A stretch of DNA of 64,000 nt from Candidatus Omnitrophota bacterium (GCA_013177805.1 JABLXU010000006.1:124001-188000), one strand, 5' to 3'; counted from the first letter of the stretch, positions 28,461-38,086 are shown. Translations and numbers: made by a program. The notes: generated by a model not told the origin, from the letters alone.

Positions 28461-31400
28461 ATGCTCTTTTCCGGAAACCGATATTCTCTGCGAAAGTTGC
28501 GCCTGAAACGATCCACTGTTTTTGTCCTGCCCGGGTTTCATGCCGACCCGGTCTCCCGCCGGACGCAGGCGGAATTCATCGAACAGAGCCTCTCCCTGGT
28601 CCACCAATACCTGCTGGCGTGCCGGGCCGACCCCTATTTCGGCGTGTATTTCGCCGAAGCCGATTATCTCAAGGCCTACCTGGATCTATTCCCGGAAGAA
28701 AAAGCCTGGATCCACCGGCTGGTGAATCAAGAACGCTGCGCCACCAGTGGAACCTACAACCACCCCGACGCCACTCTCATCGGCGGAGAAGCCTTAATCC
28801 GTAATTTGTTGATCGGTTCCCGCTACCATCAAGCGGTCACCGGCTCGCGTTCGCCTGTATACTTCGGCTGGGATGTGCCAGGTCACATCGCGCAACTGCC
28901 TCAGATCCTCAATCTCTGCGGGATTGAAGCCGCCGTTATCAATCCAACCTCCTCCTCCGCGCCCAGCCAGAAAATCCCCCATGTGCCGGAGTTGTTTCTT
29001 TGGCACGCGCCCAATGGATCGGCCATCTTTACACAAAGCGCCTCCTTTGAATCCAATGCTGGACAAGAATTGGAAGCACTGGCCCGGCAGCAGTGGGAGC
29101 ATTCGCGTGCCGATTTCCCTACCCTTCCCGCGGCGCTTTTCATCGATTGCGGAACGATGCGCCCCCCCCGCACCGCCATCCTTGGCCGGTGCCGGGATCT
29201 CGCGCAAGCGGATCCCGCGGTGGTCGTGACCGGGGACGCCGCCACGAAATATTTCTCCTGTGTTCAAACGCTGGTGAAGGCCGGCAAGTTGGAACTGCTG
29301 CCCGTGACGCGCGCCCTGACGCCCTGTAACGCGGCGGCCGGATTGACCCGTATGGACCTCAAAATCGCGAACCGGCTGCTGGAAAACGCCTTGTTCGAAA
29401 CCGAGGTCTGGGGAGCCGCCGCCTCCTTGCATGGAATCCCCTATCCCTCCCAGGCGTTGGATCACGCATGGCGGCAACTGCTTTTCTGCCAACATCACGC
29501 CGGCGTTTCCGGCCAATGTACCGACATCGTCTTTGCCGATTTGTTGGACACCCTCCGGGAAGCCCTGGAGTCGACCATTCAGGTACGGCAAGCCCTTCTG
29601 GCTCAAATGGCCCAACTCGCCGCCAGCCGGCCCGAGCCCGGCGAGTCGCACCTACTGCTGTTCAATCCTCTCCCTTGGCTGCGGGAAGGGATTGTCCGCC
29701 ATTGGATGGAAATCAACGGCCCTGTGGAACAGTGGGTCCTGACCGACGACTTCAGCGGCCCGATTCCTTTCGAAATCGAAGAGGTAACGGAACCTTCCAG
29801 CGGCGCGCCCGCCAAGGCCTTGCTTGTCTGGGTGGAATCCGATCTGCCCGCCACGGGATATATCAAGAAGAAATTCACGCGCCGCGAGGAAATCAACGCT
29901 CCCTATCTCAAGGAAGCCCAAAGCCGGACCTGGCTCGAAAACGAACTCATCCGCCTCGAGATCGATCCCGACCGCGGGGGCGGCATCATCAGCCTGATCG
30001 ACAAGGAATCCGGGAAAGAGTTTATAAACTCCCGCCATGCCTATCCCGCTAACCAGGTTCTGGTTTTGGATCAATCCGACGAAGGCGATTCCTCCCTTCT
30101 GCGCCCCAGGATTCCGGAAACGCGGCGGAACCCCCTCCGCGTGCCCGCCTCGATCCAATATCTGGAAGGCCCGGTCACCCAGCGGTTGTTGATCCGCCGC
30201 GAAGGTCCTGGCCCCTGCAGTGTGACACAGGAACTGAGAATTTATCGCGAATTGCCTTATATCGACTGTTGTACGATTCTGGAAGACTACCGGGGGCATG
30301 GCCCGGCCGGCCCGCCACCTTCATCCAGTGAATTCGTAAACGAGGAGAACGAGGAGTCATTAAATGCGGCGGGAAAAATTCCGGGGCCCCGCGATCTCTA
30401 CCTGGTGGCCTTTCCATTGAATCTGCCAGGCTCCCTCCCGGTTCTGGAAGACCGTTTTTACGCGCATGTCAGCCGGCGCGGCCAGAGCCCTTTGGATCCG
30501 CGCCCGGCATCGCCCGCCTCCGCCTATCACCCCGCCTGGAGTTCATGCTATCGCTGGGTGGATGTTTCCTGGGCCCTTCTCATCCGCTTCATGAATGGCA
30601 AGGAAGAAGTCTCCAGCCTGGCGGCCGGCCCCGCGGAAATCGTCATCAACCGGGGCCACCATGCCGCCTTGCATCACCGGTTGATGATGTATCTGGCCCG
30701 CCATGGCGTTCCTTGCACCCCCCGCTTCGACACGGATGACGCGGACCCGGATGATTCCCACCGCACCGTCTCGTTCAGCCTGGGAACGGCGGAAGAAAAC
30801 GCCTTCACCAACCGGGTGCTCGAACGGAATCCAGAAGCGAAGGAATATTATGAACGGAATTTGAAGGAATTCGGGTACGTCACTCTGGCCGCGCTCGAGA
30901 ATCCCAAGGATCCCAAGAATCCCCGGCCGGTTTTCGTGTTCGCTGGCAAAACCGAGGCCCTGCTCGCCCAAGCCGTGGATGAAGTAATCCAGAGCACCAT
31001 CGCCCATCGCTGGGAATGCCCCGTTACGGCTTGTTTTTGGAGTGACCGGCCGCGCGTGGAAGATTTTGGCTTCGCCTTGCTGAACGGCGGGACTACGCTA
31101 TGCGGCTTGGAAGCCGACGGCGCGCTGGTCATGGCCTTGATGCATACCCGGCCTTTCCTCTCGCCGCAAACACCCTGGCCGTTCGATTTCGCAGAACAAA
31201 AAACCCACGTGTTCCACTACCGCCTTCTTCCCCATGCGGGGGAGTGGCGTCATGCCGACATCCCCCGCCGGGCGATGGAATACAACCATGAACCCCTCGC
31301 GGTCCCGGCCCCGCCGGGCGAGGGCCCCTTGCGCGCCAAAGCCTCATATTTCTCCATCGAGCCGAACAACATCCTGGTTTCGTGTATCAAGCCGGCCGGA

Positions 31401-32483
31401 TATCCCGAAGCCGGTTATGAAACATTTCAAAATAAAAAACCGTCCGTGATAATTCGCCTCCATGAGATGCACGGCGAGGAATCAAACATTTGGCTCGAAG
31501 TTTCGAAACCCGTTAAATCGGTGAAAGGCGTGCAAATCAATGAGGAATCCCTGACTAAAAAACGGGAAGTGTTCCGGGAAGACCAATTTATCCGCGCGGC
31601 CGCTCACGCCAATGAAATCCTAACCTTGCAGATGGACATGCAGGTGGAGAAAGAATTCCTTCCGGGCCCGCTGTCTCCTTCCACCGCAACCGCCCCGCGT
31701 TGGGTCTCCGCCCGCTATTGGAGGCAGAACGCGGGTTCCGCCCCTCCTGGTTTTCTGCCCGTTTCCCTTTCCCTCCGGGGAAAAATCAACCTGGCCTCCT
31801 TCCATCACGAGACCGCCGTCCACCATCTGGACCTGGTATTAGCCAATCACTCGCTTCAGGAAAGCCACAAGGGAGAAGTGGAGATTATGACTCCCCCCTA
31901 CTGGCGCGTTATTCCGCCCCGGGTATCCTATACTCTAGAGGCTGATTCGTTTCAGATCATTCCCCTGCATGTCCTGTTCGACGGACCGGAACGGGAAGGG
32001 TACATCAAAGCCCGGATGATCCAGGGAGATGTGATCGTGGAGGATCTCACGCCGGTCGGCGGCAGCGCGGACTTCACACTGACGATGACATTGCGAAGCG
32101 ATTCGTTGAATATTAAACTGCGCCATGACCGGCCGTATGAAGTGACCGGCACGATTCGTCTGATCACCCCGGTGGAAACCTGGCCGGAACCAATCGCGGG
32201 GGACTATTCCTTGAGCGCGTTCTCGCCGCGGCAACAGGATTTTCTTGTGGAACCGGGGAGTGAAACGGTGCTCTCGTTCGCCTTGTCCGAACCGCCGAAC
32301 CGGTTCGGCGTATCGACCGACCATCATTGGATGATTGTCAAAATGGATTCGCACCACACATTACGCTATTTCCATTTGCGGATCGATGGCCGGAAATCGG
32401 AAGGCCTGGGCCGGCTCCTCATGCCGCCATATCCCCCCTTCCCCGAAACGGCCGGCGAGGACGAAGACAAGCCGGAGGAATGA
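28461..32483 (+). CDS. GH38-family alpha-mannosidase-like enzyme
   Basis: A 1340-residue glycoside hydrolase predicted to remove alpha-mannose residues. All four zinc-ligand positions of GH38 are recognisable: His27 and Asp29 in FHADP (compare H-x-D-P in Golgi mannosidase II), the nucleophile Asp138 in GWDVPGHIAQLPQIL, and His346 in CQHHAGVSG. The three-helix middle domain and beta-sandwich C-terminal domains (NELIRLEIDPDRGGGIISLID) follow in the usual order. No signal peptide is evident, so it may act in the cytosol on imported oligosaccharides. The length is somewhat above that of many bacterial homologues, with extra C-terminal beta domains. Its stop overlaps the start of the amidase-like gene (ATGA), indicating one transcript. 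Confidence 0.85.
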   Translation: MLFSGNRYSLRKLRLKRSTVFVLPGFHADPVSRRTQAEFIEQSLSLVHQYLLACRADPYFGVYFAEADYLKAYLDLFPEEKAWIHRLVNQERCATSGTYNHPDATLIGGEALIRNLLIGSRYHQAVTGSRSPVYFGWDVPGHIAQLPQILNLCGIEAAVINPTSSSAPSQKIPHVPELFLWHAPNGSAIFTQSASFESNAGQELEALARQQWEHSRADFPTLPAALFIDCGTMRPPRTAILGRCRDLAQADPAVVVTGDAATKYFSCVQTLVKAGKLELLPVTRALTPCNAAAGLTRMDLKIANRLLENALFETEVWGAAASLHGIPYPSQALDHAWRQLLFCQHHAGVSGQCTDIVFADLLDTLREALESTIQVRQALLAQMAQLAASRPEPGESHLLLFNPLPWLREGIVRHWMEINGPVEQWVLTDDFSGPIPFEIEEVTEPSSGAPAKALLVWVESDLPATGYIKKKFTRREEINAPYLKEAQSRTWLENELIRLEIDPDRGGGIISLIDKESGKEFINSRHAYPANQVLVLDQSDEGDSSLLRPRIPETRRNPLRVPASIQYLEGPVTQRLLIRREGPGPCSVTQELRIYRELPYIDCCTILEDYRGHGPAGPPPSSSEFVNEENEESLNAAGKIPGPRDLYLVAFPLNLPGSLPVLEDRFYAHVSRRGQSPLDPRPASPASAYHPAWSSCYRWVDVSWALLIRFMNGKEEVSSLAAGPAEIVINRGHHAALHHRLMMYLARHGVPCTPRFDTDDADPDDSHRTVSFSLGTAEENAFTNRVLERNPEAKEYYERNLKEFGYVTLAALENPKDPKNPRPVFVFAGKTEALLAQAVDEVIQSTIAHRWECPVTACFWSDRPRVEDFGFALLNGGTTLCGLEADGALVMALMHTRPFLSPQTPWPFDFAEQKTHVFHYRLLPHAGEWRHADIPRRAMEYNHEPLAVPAPPGEGPLRAKASYFSIEPNNILVSCIKPAGYPEAGYETFQNKKPSVIIRLHEMHGEESNIWLEVSKPVKSVKGVQINEESLTKKREVFREDQFIRAAAHANEILTLQMDMQVEKEFLPGPLSPSTATAPRWVSARYWRQNAGSAPPGFLPVSLSLRGKINLASFHHETAVHHLDLVLANHSLQESHKGEVEIMTPPYWRVIPPRVSYTLEADSFQIIPLHVLFDGPEREGYIKARMIQGDVIVEDLTPVGGSADFTLTMTLRSDSLNIKLRHDRPYEVTGTIRLITPVETWPEPIAGDYSLSAFSPRQQDFLVEPGSETVLSFALSEPPNRFGVSTDHHWMIVKMDSHHTLRYFHLRIDGRKSEGLGRLLMPPYPPFPETAGEDEDKPEE

Positions 32484-33775
32484 GACTCAACGCATTGTTC
32501 GGATTCTCGATCATGTTCTCACGACGTTTATTCGCTTCGGCCGGACGGAGAGGCGCCTGGACCGGATGGCTGGGCATGGGTCTGGTCTGGCTGGGGGTGG
32601 CCGGAGTTCCGGGCGTTGGACACTCCCGGGAACTGACTGGTCTGTTTCAGAATCAAACCATCCAGCTCAGGACCGAATTGCTGGATGGTGTTGAATACGT
32701 GCGGGATACGGCGGTGGTTGTTTATTTCAAGGGCCGGTGGCAATACGATGCCCTCTCCGGCACACTAACGGTTGTCCGGCCGGACGGTGTGCGCGTCGGA
32801 CTAAAAGCCGGCGATCCCCGGGTGCTTGCCGGGGAACAAGTGATGCACACCGGGGCGCCCCCCATCCTCCAGAACCAGCACCTGTTCATCCCCTTCCAGG
32901 TGGTAGTGCCGGCCCTCTTTCCCCAAGTCAAATTCGTGGAACGGAGCGGGGAAGAAATGACTGTGGCATTAGGGGAAGGAGACCCTACCCCCACACCGGT
33001 TTTCAATTACTCACCGGATAACCAGGCAACCCCCGTGGTCATCCCCCCTACGCCGCTTGATTATCAGCAAACCGTATTGCCCACGCCCACTCCCCAACCG
33101 GAAGCGGCGGTTTCCGCCAAGAAAACTGTTCCCCAAACGGTCATTGTCATCGATCCGGGTGGAGGGCATTCCGAGGGAATCCTTCCCACGCAAATCCGGG
33201 AATCGGACATCACCTTGGCGATTGCCCAAAAACTGGCCGCCATTTTGAAAAAATCGGGGCGCTACGAAGTAGTCCTCACCCGCGACTCCCAATCTCAATC
33301 CCTGCCGCCGGATCAGCGGGCAGCGATCGCCAACCAAAAGAACGCCCGGCTTTTTATCAACCTCCAATGCGGAAAATTGCTGACTTCCACGGTCTCGCGG
33401 TCCGTGATCTATTTCATGAATCCCGCCCTGGATTATTCCCCTGCCCCCTCTGTCCAATCCGTGTCCACCGCCGTTCCCCGCTGGGACATGGCCTACCGGG
33501 GCCAAGTTCCGCAGAGCCTCAAACTCGCCCGGGAAATCCATCAACAACTGGACGCGTTCTATCAAAACGCCAACATCATTAAAATGGATTCCAGTCCCCG
33601 TCCCGGACGGTTGGCCGTTCTCCGGGGATTGACCATGCCTGGGGTGGTCATTGAACTGGGAAATTTGGCGCATGAGCTGACCGCCCAGTATCTGGCCCGG
33701 GACCGCGTGCAGGAGGAGATCGCCGACGCCTTGTCGATGGCGGTCACGAGATTCATTTACGAACAGGCCGGTTGA
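32480..33775 (+). CDS. Amidase_3-like (N-acetylmuramoyl-L-alanine amidase) protein with altered zinc site
   Basis: A 431-residue exported protein. The ATG at 32480 overlaps the upstream stop (ATGA). A signal segment (WLGMGLVWLGVAGVPGVGHS) is followed by a copper-amine-oxidase-N-like beta domain (LLDGVEYVRDTAVVVYF ... LFIPFQVVVPALFP), a Pro/Thr-rich linker, then an Amidase_3 domain from about 215. There the canonical DPGHGG reads DPGGGH, the second ligand Glu survives (IRESDITLAIA), the 'SIHAN' histidine is Gln (FINLQCGK), and the catalytic Glu remains (VVIELGN). Two zinc ligands are therefore missing or moved, so activity is doubtful. It lies directly before a GerMN-domain gene, a pairing seen in other bacteria. 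Confidence 0.82.
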   Translation: MRLNALFGFSIMFSRRLFASAGRRGAWTGWLGMGLVWLGVAGVPGVGHSRELTGLFQNQTIQLRTELLDGVEYVRDTAVVVYFKGRWQYDALSGTLTVVRPDGVRVGLKAGDPRVLAGEQVMHTGAPPILQNQHLFIPFQVVVPALFPQVKFVERSGEEMTVALGEGDPTPTPVFNYSPDNQATPVVIPPTPLDYQQTVLPTPTPQPEAAVSAKKTVPQTVIVIDPGGGHSEGILPTQIRESDITLAIAQKLAAILKKSGRYEVVLTRDSQSQSLPPDQRAAIANQKNARLFINLQCGKLLTSTVSRSVIYFMNPALDYSPAPSVQSVSTAVPRWDMAYRGQVPQSLKLAREIHQQLDAFYQNANIIKMDSSPRPGRLAVLRGLTMPGVVIELGNLAHELTAQYLARDRVQEEIADALSMAVTRFIYEQAG

Positions 33776-33798
33776 AACGCCGCGCCGCCGGTTATCTC

Positions 33799-34398
33799 AT
33801 GGATGTGCGAACGAACATGATCATCGGCCTTTCCGTGCTGCTCTGCTTCACCGCGGGCCTTGCGGGATTTCTGTTCTGGCAACTGGAATCCAAAAGCGAT
33901 CCCATTCCTATTCCAGCCGACGTTTTACAAACCCAAACCACCACCCCCGCCTTTACCAACAGCATCACGATCAACCTCTATTTCCTGACCATGGACCAAA
34001 GCCAGTTCGCCATCGAAAAACGGCTGATCCTGGAACCCGCCTCGATCACCGACCGGATCCGCAAAGCCATGGAGGAGTTATTGCGGGGCACGCACTCCAA
34101 AAACCTGATTTCCCCCATTCCGGAACAAACCCAGCTGCAAAGCGTCTTCTTCAACGAAACTGAGGGCCGGGCCTATATCAGCTTTTCCAAGGAACTGATC
34201 GCCAACAATCCCGGCCACGCCCTGAGCGAATGGGCGGCGATCTACAGCATCGTTAATACCGCCGCGGCGCAATCCGCCGCCGTGAAGGAAGTGCAGATCC
34301 TCGTGGACGGCGAGATCATTGACTCTACCCATACGATCTGGGACTGGTCCCTCCCCTTCCAACCCGATCCAACCTTCGTCCGGTATTCGGAGGACTGA
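33799..34398 (+). CDS. GerMN-domain membrane-anchored protein
   Basis: A 199-residue protein with an N-terminal membrane anchor (MIIGLSVLLCFTAGLAGFLFW) and an extracytoplasmic GerMN domain (ITINLYFLTMDQSQFAIEKR ... RIRKAMEELLRGTHS ... YISFSKELIANNPGHALSEWAAIYSIVNT ... VKEVQILVDGE). GerMN was named from spore germination GerM but also occurs in non-sporulating bacteria beside N-acetylmuramoyl-L-alanine amidases, as here, so a role in peptidoglycan metabolism is likely. The start could also be a TTG at 33772 that overlaps the amidase stop; the ATG at 33799 gives a cleaner anchor. It is the last gene of the GH38-amidase-GerMN run. Confidence 0.82.
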   Translation: MDVRTNMIIGLSVLLCFTAGLAGFLFWQLESKSDPIPIPADVLQTQTTTPAFTNSITINLYFLTMDQSQFAIEKRLILEPASITDRIRKAMEELLRGTHSKNLISPIPEQTQLQSVFFNETEGRAYISFSKELIANNPGHALSEWAAIYSIVNTAAAQSAAVKEVQILVDGEIIDSTHTIWDWSLPFQPDPTFVRYSED

Positions 34399-34579
34399 CG
34401 CCGGTTCATTCGGGAAACAACCCAAGCCAAGGAATGATTTGATATACACGGATCCAGAATTATATCCGTACGTGATTCGTGGCAGGCGCGAGGAGGGGGG
34501 ACGCGAAGCGATTTCCGCTTTTTCTGAGAGAGGGAGCGGCGGAGGGATTACGCCGTACACCCTTGCCGGATGGATAGGA

Positions 34580-35665
34580 TCATTCGAACACCTCCCCCGC
34601 CTGCTGGGGAAGGATATCCGGAAGGATGGGAGGTTCTGGCGCGCTGCCGGACCGGCTCAGCACGCCGTTTTTCGAGATGACATCCAACAGCGGAACCAGG
34701 CGTTGGGCGGAGCGGTCTTCTTTCGCTTCGTTGAACAAGTTCAACCGCTTCATCAAGAGGGGATCGGCCTTGTAAGGGATCCGCATGCGGACAGTCCCAT
34801 TGTAACTGAACACCTTGGTCATGTATCCCTTTTCCACGATGGTGGACGCCATTTGGTCTTTTCCTAATTTCTCGACGGAAACTTGGCCGGTCCGGACCAC
34901 CACCGTGGTTTCTTTCATGGGGCCGGAATTGATGCGAATATAAAATTGCGTTCCAAACACCATGGTCCGGGAGTTGGGACAAATCACGCTGAAACCTTCC
35001 TTGGCCGGCCGGACATCCAGGTACAATTCGCCCGATTTCAATGACAACCGCCGGTCGGTGCCCACGTTGGACGTCCCGCCTTCATCCTGGTAGGCGTTCA
35101 CAGAAAACCACGTGTCGTAGGTCGCGTAGGCCAACGAACCATCAGGGAACTCGATGAATTCTCCCTCCGGCCGGGAGATGTAGATCGGCTCGAAGAGCGT
35201 CACCCGCATCAGCGTCCCATTCCGTTTGATGTGAACAAAATGCTCTTCTTCCACATTCCCAATCCGCATAGTCAGCAGCACGCCGATCACGCAAATCAGC
35301 ATGGAGGCCGCCAGCGCGTAATGCCGCCGGTTTTGATCCAGGCAATAGGAAGCCGCCGCCCAGACCGGTTTGGTGATCCGTTGCCCCCACGTGATGGGCT
35401 GCAACGAGGGAATCACATCCATGACCTGATCGGCAATTAGGCTGGGCACAGCGCTCATAGCCACTTTTTGACGCAGGCGTCCGCTCAACAGTTGCTCTTC
35501 ACGCTCAACCACCCGGTAAAAACACGCGCAATCCTCGCATTTGGCCAAATGCCGCCGCACGCGTTCACATCCCGCGGGGGACAATTCTCCATCGATGTAC
35601 AAGTGGATCTCTTGTTCCCACTCCGTGCAACAACCGGTATAGCAATAACGCCGTTCACTGGCCAT
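34580..35665 (-). CDS. FecR-type anti-sigma factor with zinc-finger N-terminus
   Basis: A 361-residue membrane regulator predicted to hold the ECF sigma factor encoded just upstream. The cytoplasmic N-terminus has a zinc-binding anti-sigma motif, His39-x3-Cys43-x2-Cys46 (HLAKCEDC). One transmembrane helix lies at about 116-133 (YALAASMLICVIGVLLTM). The outer part is a FecR domain (FEFPDGSLAYATYDTWFSV-like strands, KSGELYLDVRPAKEGFSVICP, VFGTQFYIRINSG, VVVRTGQVSVEK). The ATG at 35665 has GGAG upstream and overlaps the sigma-factor stop by 11 bases. Unlike classic FecR systems, no TonB receptor is nearby, so the signal is unknown. Confidence 0.87.
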   Translation of the reverse strand: MASERRYCYTGCCTEWEQEIHLYIDGELSPAGCERVRRHLAKCEDCACFYRVVEREEQLLSGRLRQKVAMSAVPSLIADQVMDVIPSLQPITWGQRITKPVWAAASYCLDQNRRHYALAASMLICVIGVLLTMRIGNVEEEHFVHIKRNGTLMRVTLFEPIYISRPEGEFIEFPDGSLAYATYDTWFSVNAYQDEGGTSNVGTDRRLSLKSGELYLDVRPAKEGFSVICPNSRTMVFGTQFYIRINSGPMKETTVVVRTGQVSVEKLGKDQMASTIVEKGYMTKVFSYNGTVRMRIPYKADPLLMKRLNLFNEAKEDRSAQRLVPLLDVISKNGVLSRSGSAPEPPILPDILPQQAGEVFE

Positions 35666-36221
35666 TTTCGACTCTCCGAATCCGGTCCATACCCTCGCGC
35701 AGCAGCCGGCGGCCTTCAAACAAACGGGACCGGACCAAATCCACGGGCAAATCCAACATTTCCGCGATTTCCTGATAGGAGTAATCTTCCAGGTATTTCA
35801 ACCGTAGTAACACTTGGTACTTTTCCGGGAGTTGATCCAGTTTGGCTAACAAGGTCTCCACGATATCCAATCCATCCTCCCCGGGAGGACGCATTACCAC
35901 GACGTTGGAGATTTCTTGGGACGGCAACGTTTCGATGGATTCCGGCTGTACTTTCATCTGGCGCAAGGCCATGAAACACAAATTGCGTGTGATGCCATAC
36001 AACCAGGGGCCGAACTTCTCCCGGTCTTTGAGGGTATGGAGGTTTTTGTAGGCTTGCAGAAACGCCTCTTGGGCCACATCCTGAGCCTCCGCCGCGTTGC
36101 GCACCAGGCTGCAGGCCAGTAGAAAGACTTTCTGCTGGTATTTTTCGACCAACGGCCGGTAACACTCCTTCCGCCCGTTCAAGACTTGGTTGATCAACGT
36201 CACTTCGGCTTTATGCACCAT
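35655..36221 (-). CDS. ECF-family RNA polymerase sigma factor
   Basis: A 188-residue extracytoplasmic-function sigma factor. Region 2 spans about 12-85 (YRPLVEKYQQKVFLLACSLV ... AQDVAQEAFLQAYKNLH ... FGPWLYGITRNLCFMALR) and region 4 about 125-180 (LPEKYQVLLRLKYLEDYSYQEIAEML ... VRSRLFEGRRLLRE). It is translationally coupled to the anti-sigma gene, whose start lies within its last codons. Target promoters cannot be derived here. It is divergent from the PHP-like gene at 36581, separated by 359 AT-rich bases, so that region is the first place to look for an autoregulatory site. Confidence 0.93.
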   Translation of the reverse strand: MVHKAEVTLINQVLNGRKECYRPLVEKYQQKVFLLACSLVRNAAEAQDVAQEAFLQAYKNLHTLKDREKFGPWLYGITRNLCFMALRQMKVQPESIETLPSQEISNVVVMRPPGEDGLDIVETLLAKLDQLPEKYQVLLRLKYLEDYSYQEIAEMLDLPVDLVRSRLFEGRRLLREGMDRIRRVENGQ

Positions 36222-36580
36222 GTTGTCATCTTTCCGCTAATGGTCCCTTAGGATGTATATCACAAAACGGCGGCACTGTCCGACTCCCTGCCACATTTTC
36301 TACCCGATGTGAGGCTTTTTCGTTTTCAACCGGTCCCCTCATAGTGTGTACCCTGATCCAGATATGTGTCTTTACCTTATAATTCGTATATCTTCCATCT
36401 ATCATTCATCCGGGAAGAGTCTCATAATTTCTGTTCATCCGTTACGGGCGCGCCAAGTCCCAATACGGTACAACCGGTTATTCAATCCAGATTGAAGTGG
36501 GGAGAATAATCCCTTAACACCTATTATTCTAGTATAAATCAATTTTACTAAATTATATTAAAAAAGCACAGAGGATCCGT
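36222..36580. other. Divergent region between sigma factor and PHP-like gene
   Basis: These 359 bases are AT-rich towards the right end (36520-36560) and should contain both promoters. GAGG at 36571-36574 is the ribosome site of the plus-strand gene. I see no repeat or RNA gene. Confidence 0.4.
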
Positions 36581-38086
36581 ATGACTTCCTGGAGTCCTCT
36601 TTTTGTGAAAACCTGGTCTATTCCTGCCCGGGCTTCCTCCCGAGTCGAGACCTTTTCCGTTGATATACCTGAAGATATAACCACTCTTCGTTTTCATTGC
36701 CGCCACGATCCCCCCACCCTGACTCTTGACGCGGCCTGGGCAGAAGATCACTTTTCATTTTATACGCAGCATCCCGATATCACCCTCGAACAACGAACTT
36801 TCCTTCACGATACCTTTTGGCATATTCTCCACCAAAAAATGAACCGTTTCCCTACTTTTTGGATTTATGATTCACGAAACGGTTTCCGGGGGCGTTGGGA
36901 TCCCTCCTTCACCGGATGGAAAATCGTTGGCCCCTTACAAGCCTCTGATGGATTTACCCCTGGTTTTCTTCCCGCCGGCCCCCTTCTTGTGGAGCTTCAC
37001 CTGCCGGGTGGCCTTCCGGAACCGGTATCCATCCACCTGGAGATCGAAGGTGCTCAAGACCCGGCAGAAACCAAACGGATCGATTCGTTGTTCTCTTCCC
37101 CGGAGGGGAGCATCCATCCGGTTCAAATCCAGTGGTATATCGGAGAACTGCGGGAACACACGACCCGCAGCAATGGTCTTCGTTCACCGGAGGAGACGAT
37201 ACAAGCCTATGAGGCCGCGGGATATCATTTTCTGGCTCTCGCCGATCACGGTGTGCCTCCCCTGGAAACACCGCCCGTGAAATCCGGCTTTACTTCGATC
37301 CACGCTCAGGAACTGGAAATCCCGTACGGCCATGCCCTGCTTTTAGGGGTCCACGAGTATACCCGGATCTATCCGGGCGAGGGATCGGATGACTTGTCTG
37401 GAATCATCTACACCACGCATCTGCAGGGCGGCCTGTTTGGGGTAGCGCACCCGTTTAGTTTAAGACTCTTCTCCGGTCCTTCGTGGAACCCCGATGCTTT
37501 CGATTGGAAAGGCGTGGATTTACTCGAAGTGTGGCCCGGCCGCTGGTCCGAACGTTTTCCGGAAATCCTGAAATCCTTTGATTTATGGGACACTCTGTTG
37601 AATCAGGGACACCGGATTTTTGGCTTCAGCGGAAAAGGATCCGGCATTCTTCTGGACCCATCGACCGTGGAGCACATCCCCAAAACATTGGTGTTGAGCG
37701 AGGGATTATCCGAAACACAAATCCTGGCGGCGTTGAAACAGGGGCACTTTTACGCGACCATCGAACCGGCCCTCGCGCTGCGGCTGGAATCGGAATACGG
37801 GGAGGTGCTCATGGGGGATGAAATGAAGATCCCGGTGGATGAGCCGTTTTTGCTGCAAGTGGATGTCTCCCGGATTGAACGGGGATATCTCAAGATCAAA
37901 ACCAACGAGGGGATTTACTGCCAGATGCCGGTCTCCTCCACACACGAAACCCATCTGAAACTTTACGAGCGCGCCCGTCCCGGCGTTCAATGGTTCCGGT
38001 TGGAGTTATACCGCTTCGGGCAGCCTCTCGACGAGTTGTTGGCCTTCGGGAATCCCGTGTTCGTCCGGGGTTTTCATCCCGTGTGA
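36581..38086 (+). CDS. PHP/CehA-like metallo-phosphoesterase domain protein with altered metal site
   Basis: A 501-residue protein with no clear signal peptide. Residues 1-170 form a beta-rich domain. From about 185 a PHP-like TIM barrel follows: GELREHTTRSNGLRSPEETIQAYEAAGYHFLALADHG corresponds to the usual G-D/E-L-H-x-H-T-x-x-S-D-G ... TDH motif. Here the first His is Arg, the SDG Asp is Asn, and the TDH Thr is Ala. Later HAQELEIPYGHALLLG and GVAHPF keep the Glu and His positions, but the final G-S-D-x-H segment reads FSGKGSG. Several metal ligands are thus changed, so catalysis is uncertain. It resembles CehA/McbA-type proteins. The function is not assignable. Confidence 0.72.
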   Translation: MTSWSPLFVKTWSIPARASSRVETFSVDIPEDITTLRFHCRHDPPTLTLDAAWAEDHFSFYTQHPDITLEQRTFLHDTFWHILHQKMNRFPTFWIYDSRNGFRGRWDPSFTGWKIVGPLQASDGFTPGFLPAGPLLVELHLPGGLPEPVSIHLEIEGAQDPAETKRIDSLFSSPEGSIHPVQIQWYIGELREHTTRSNGLRSPEETIQAYEAAGYHFLALADHGVPPLETPPVKSGFTSIHAQELEIPYGHALLLGVHEYTRIYPGEGSDDLSGIIYTTHLQGGLFGVAHPFSLRLFSGPSWNPDAFDWKGVDLLEVWPGRWSERFPEILKSFDLWDTLLNQGHRIFGFSGKGSGILLDPSTVEHIPKTLVLSEGLSETQILAALKQGHFYATIEPALALRLESEYGEVLMGDEMKIPVDEPFLLQVDVSRIERGYLKIKTNEGIYCQMPVSSTHETHLKLYERARPGVQWFRLELYRFGQPLDELLAFGNPVFVRGFHPV

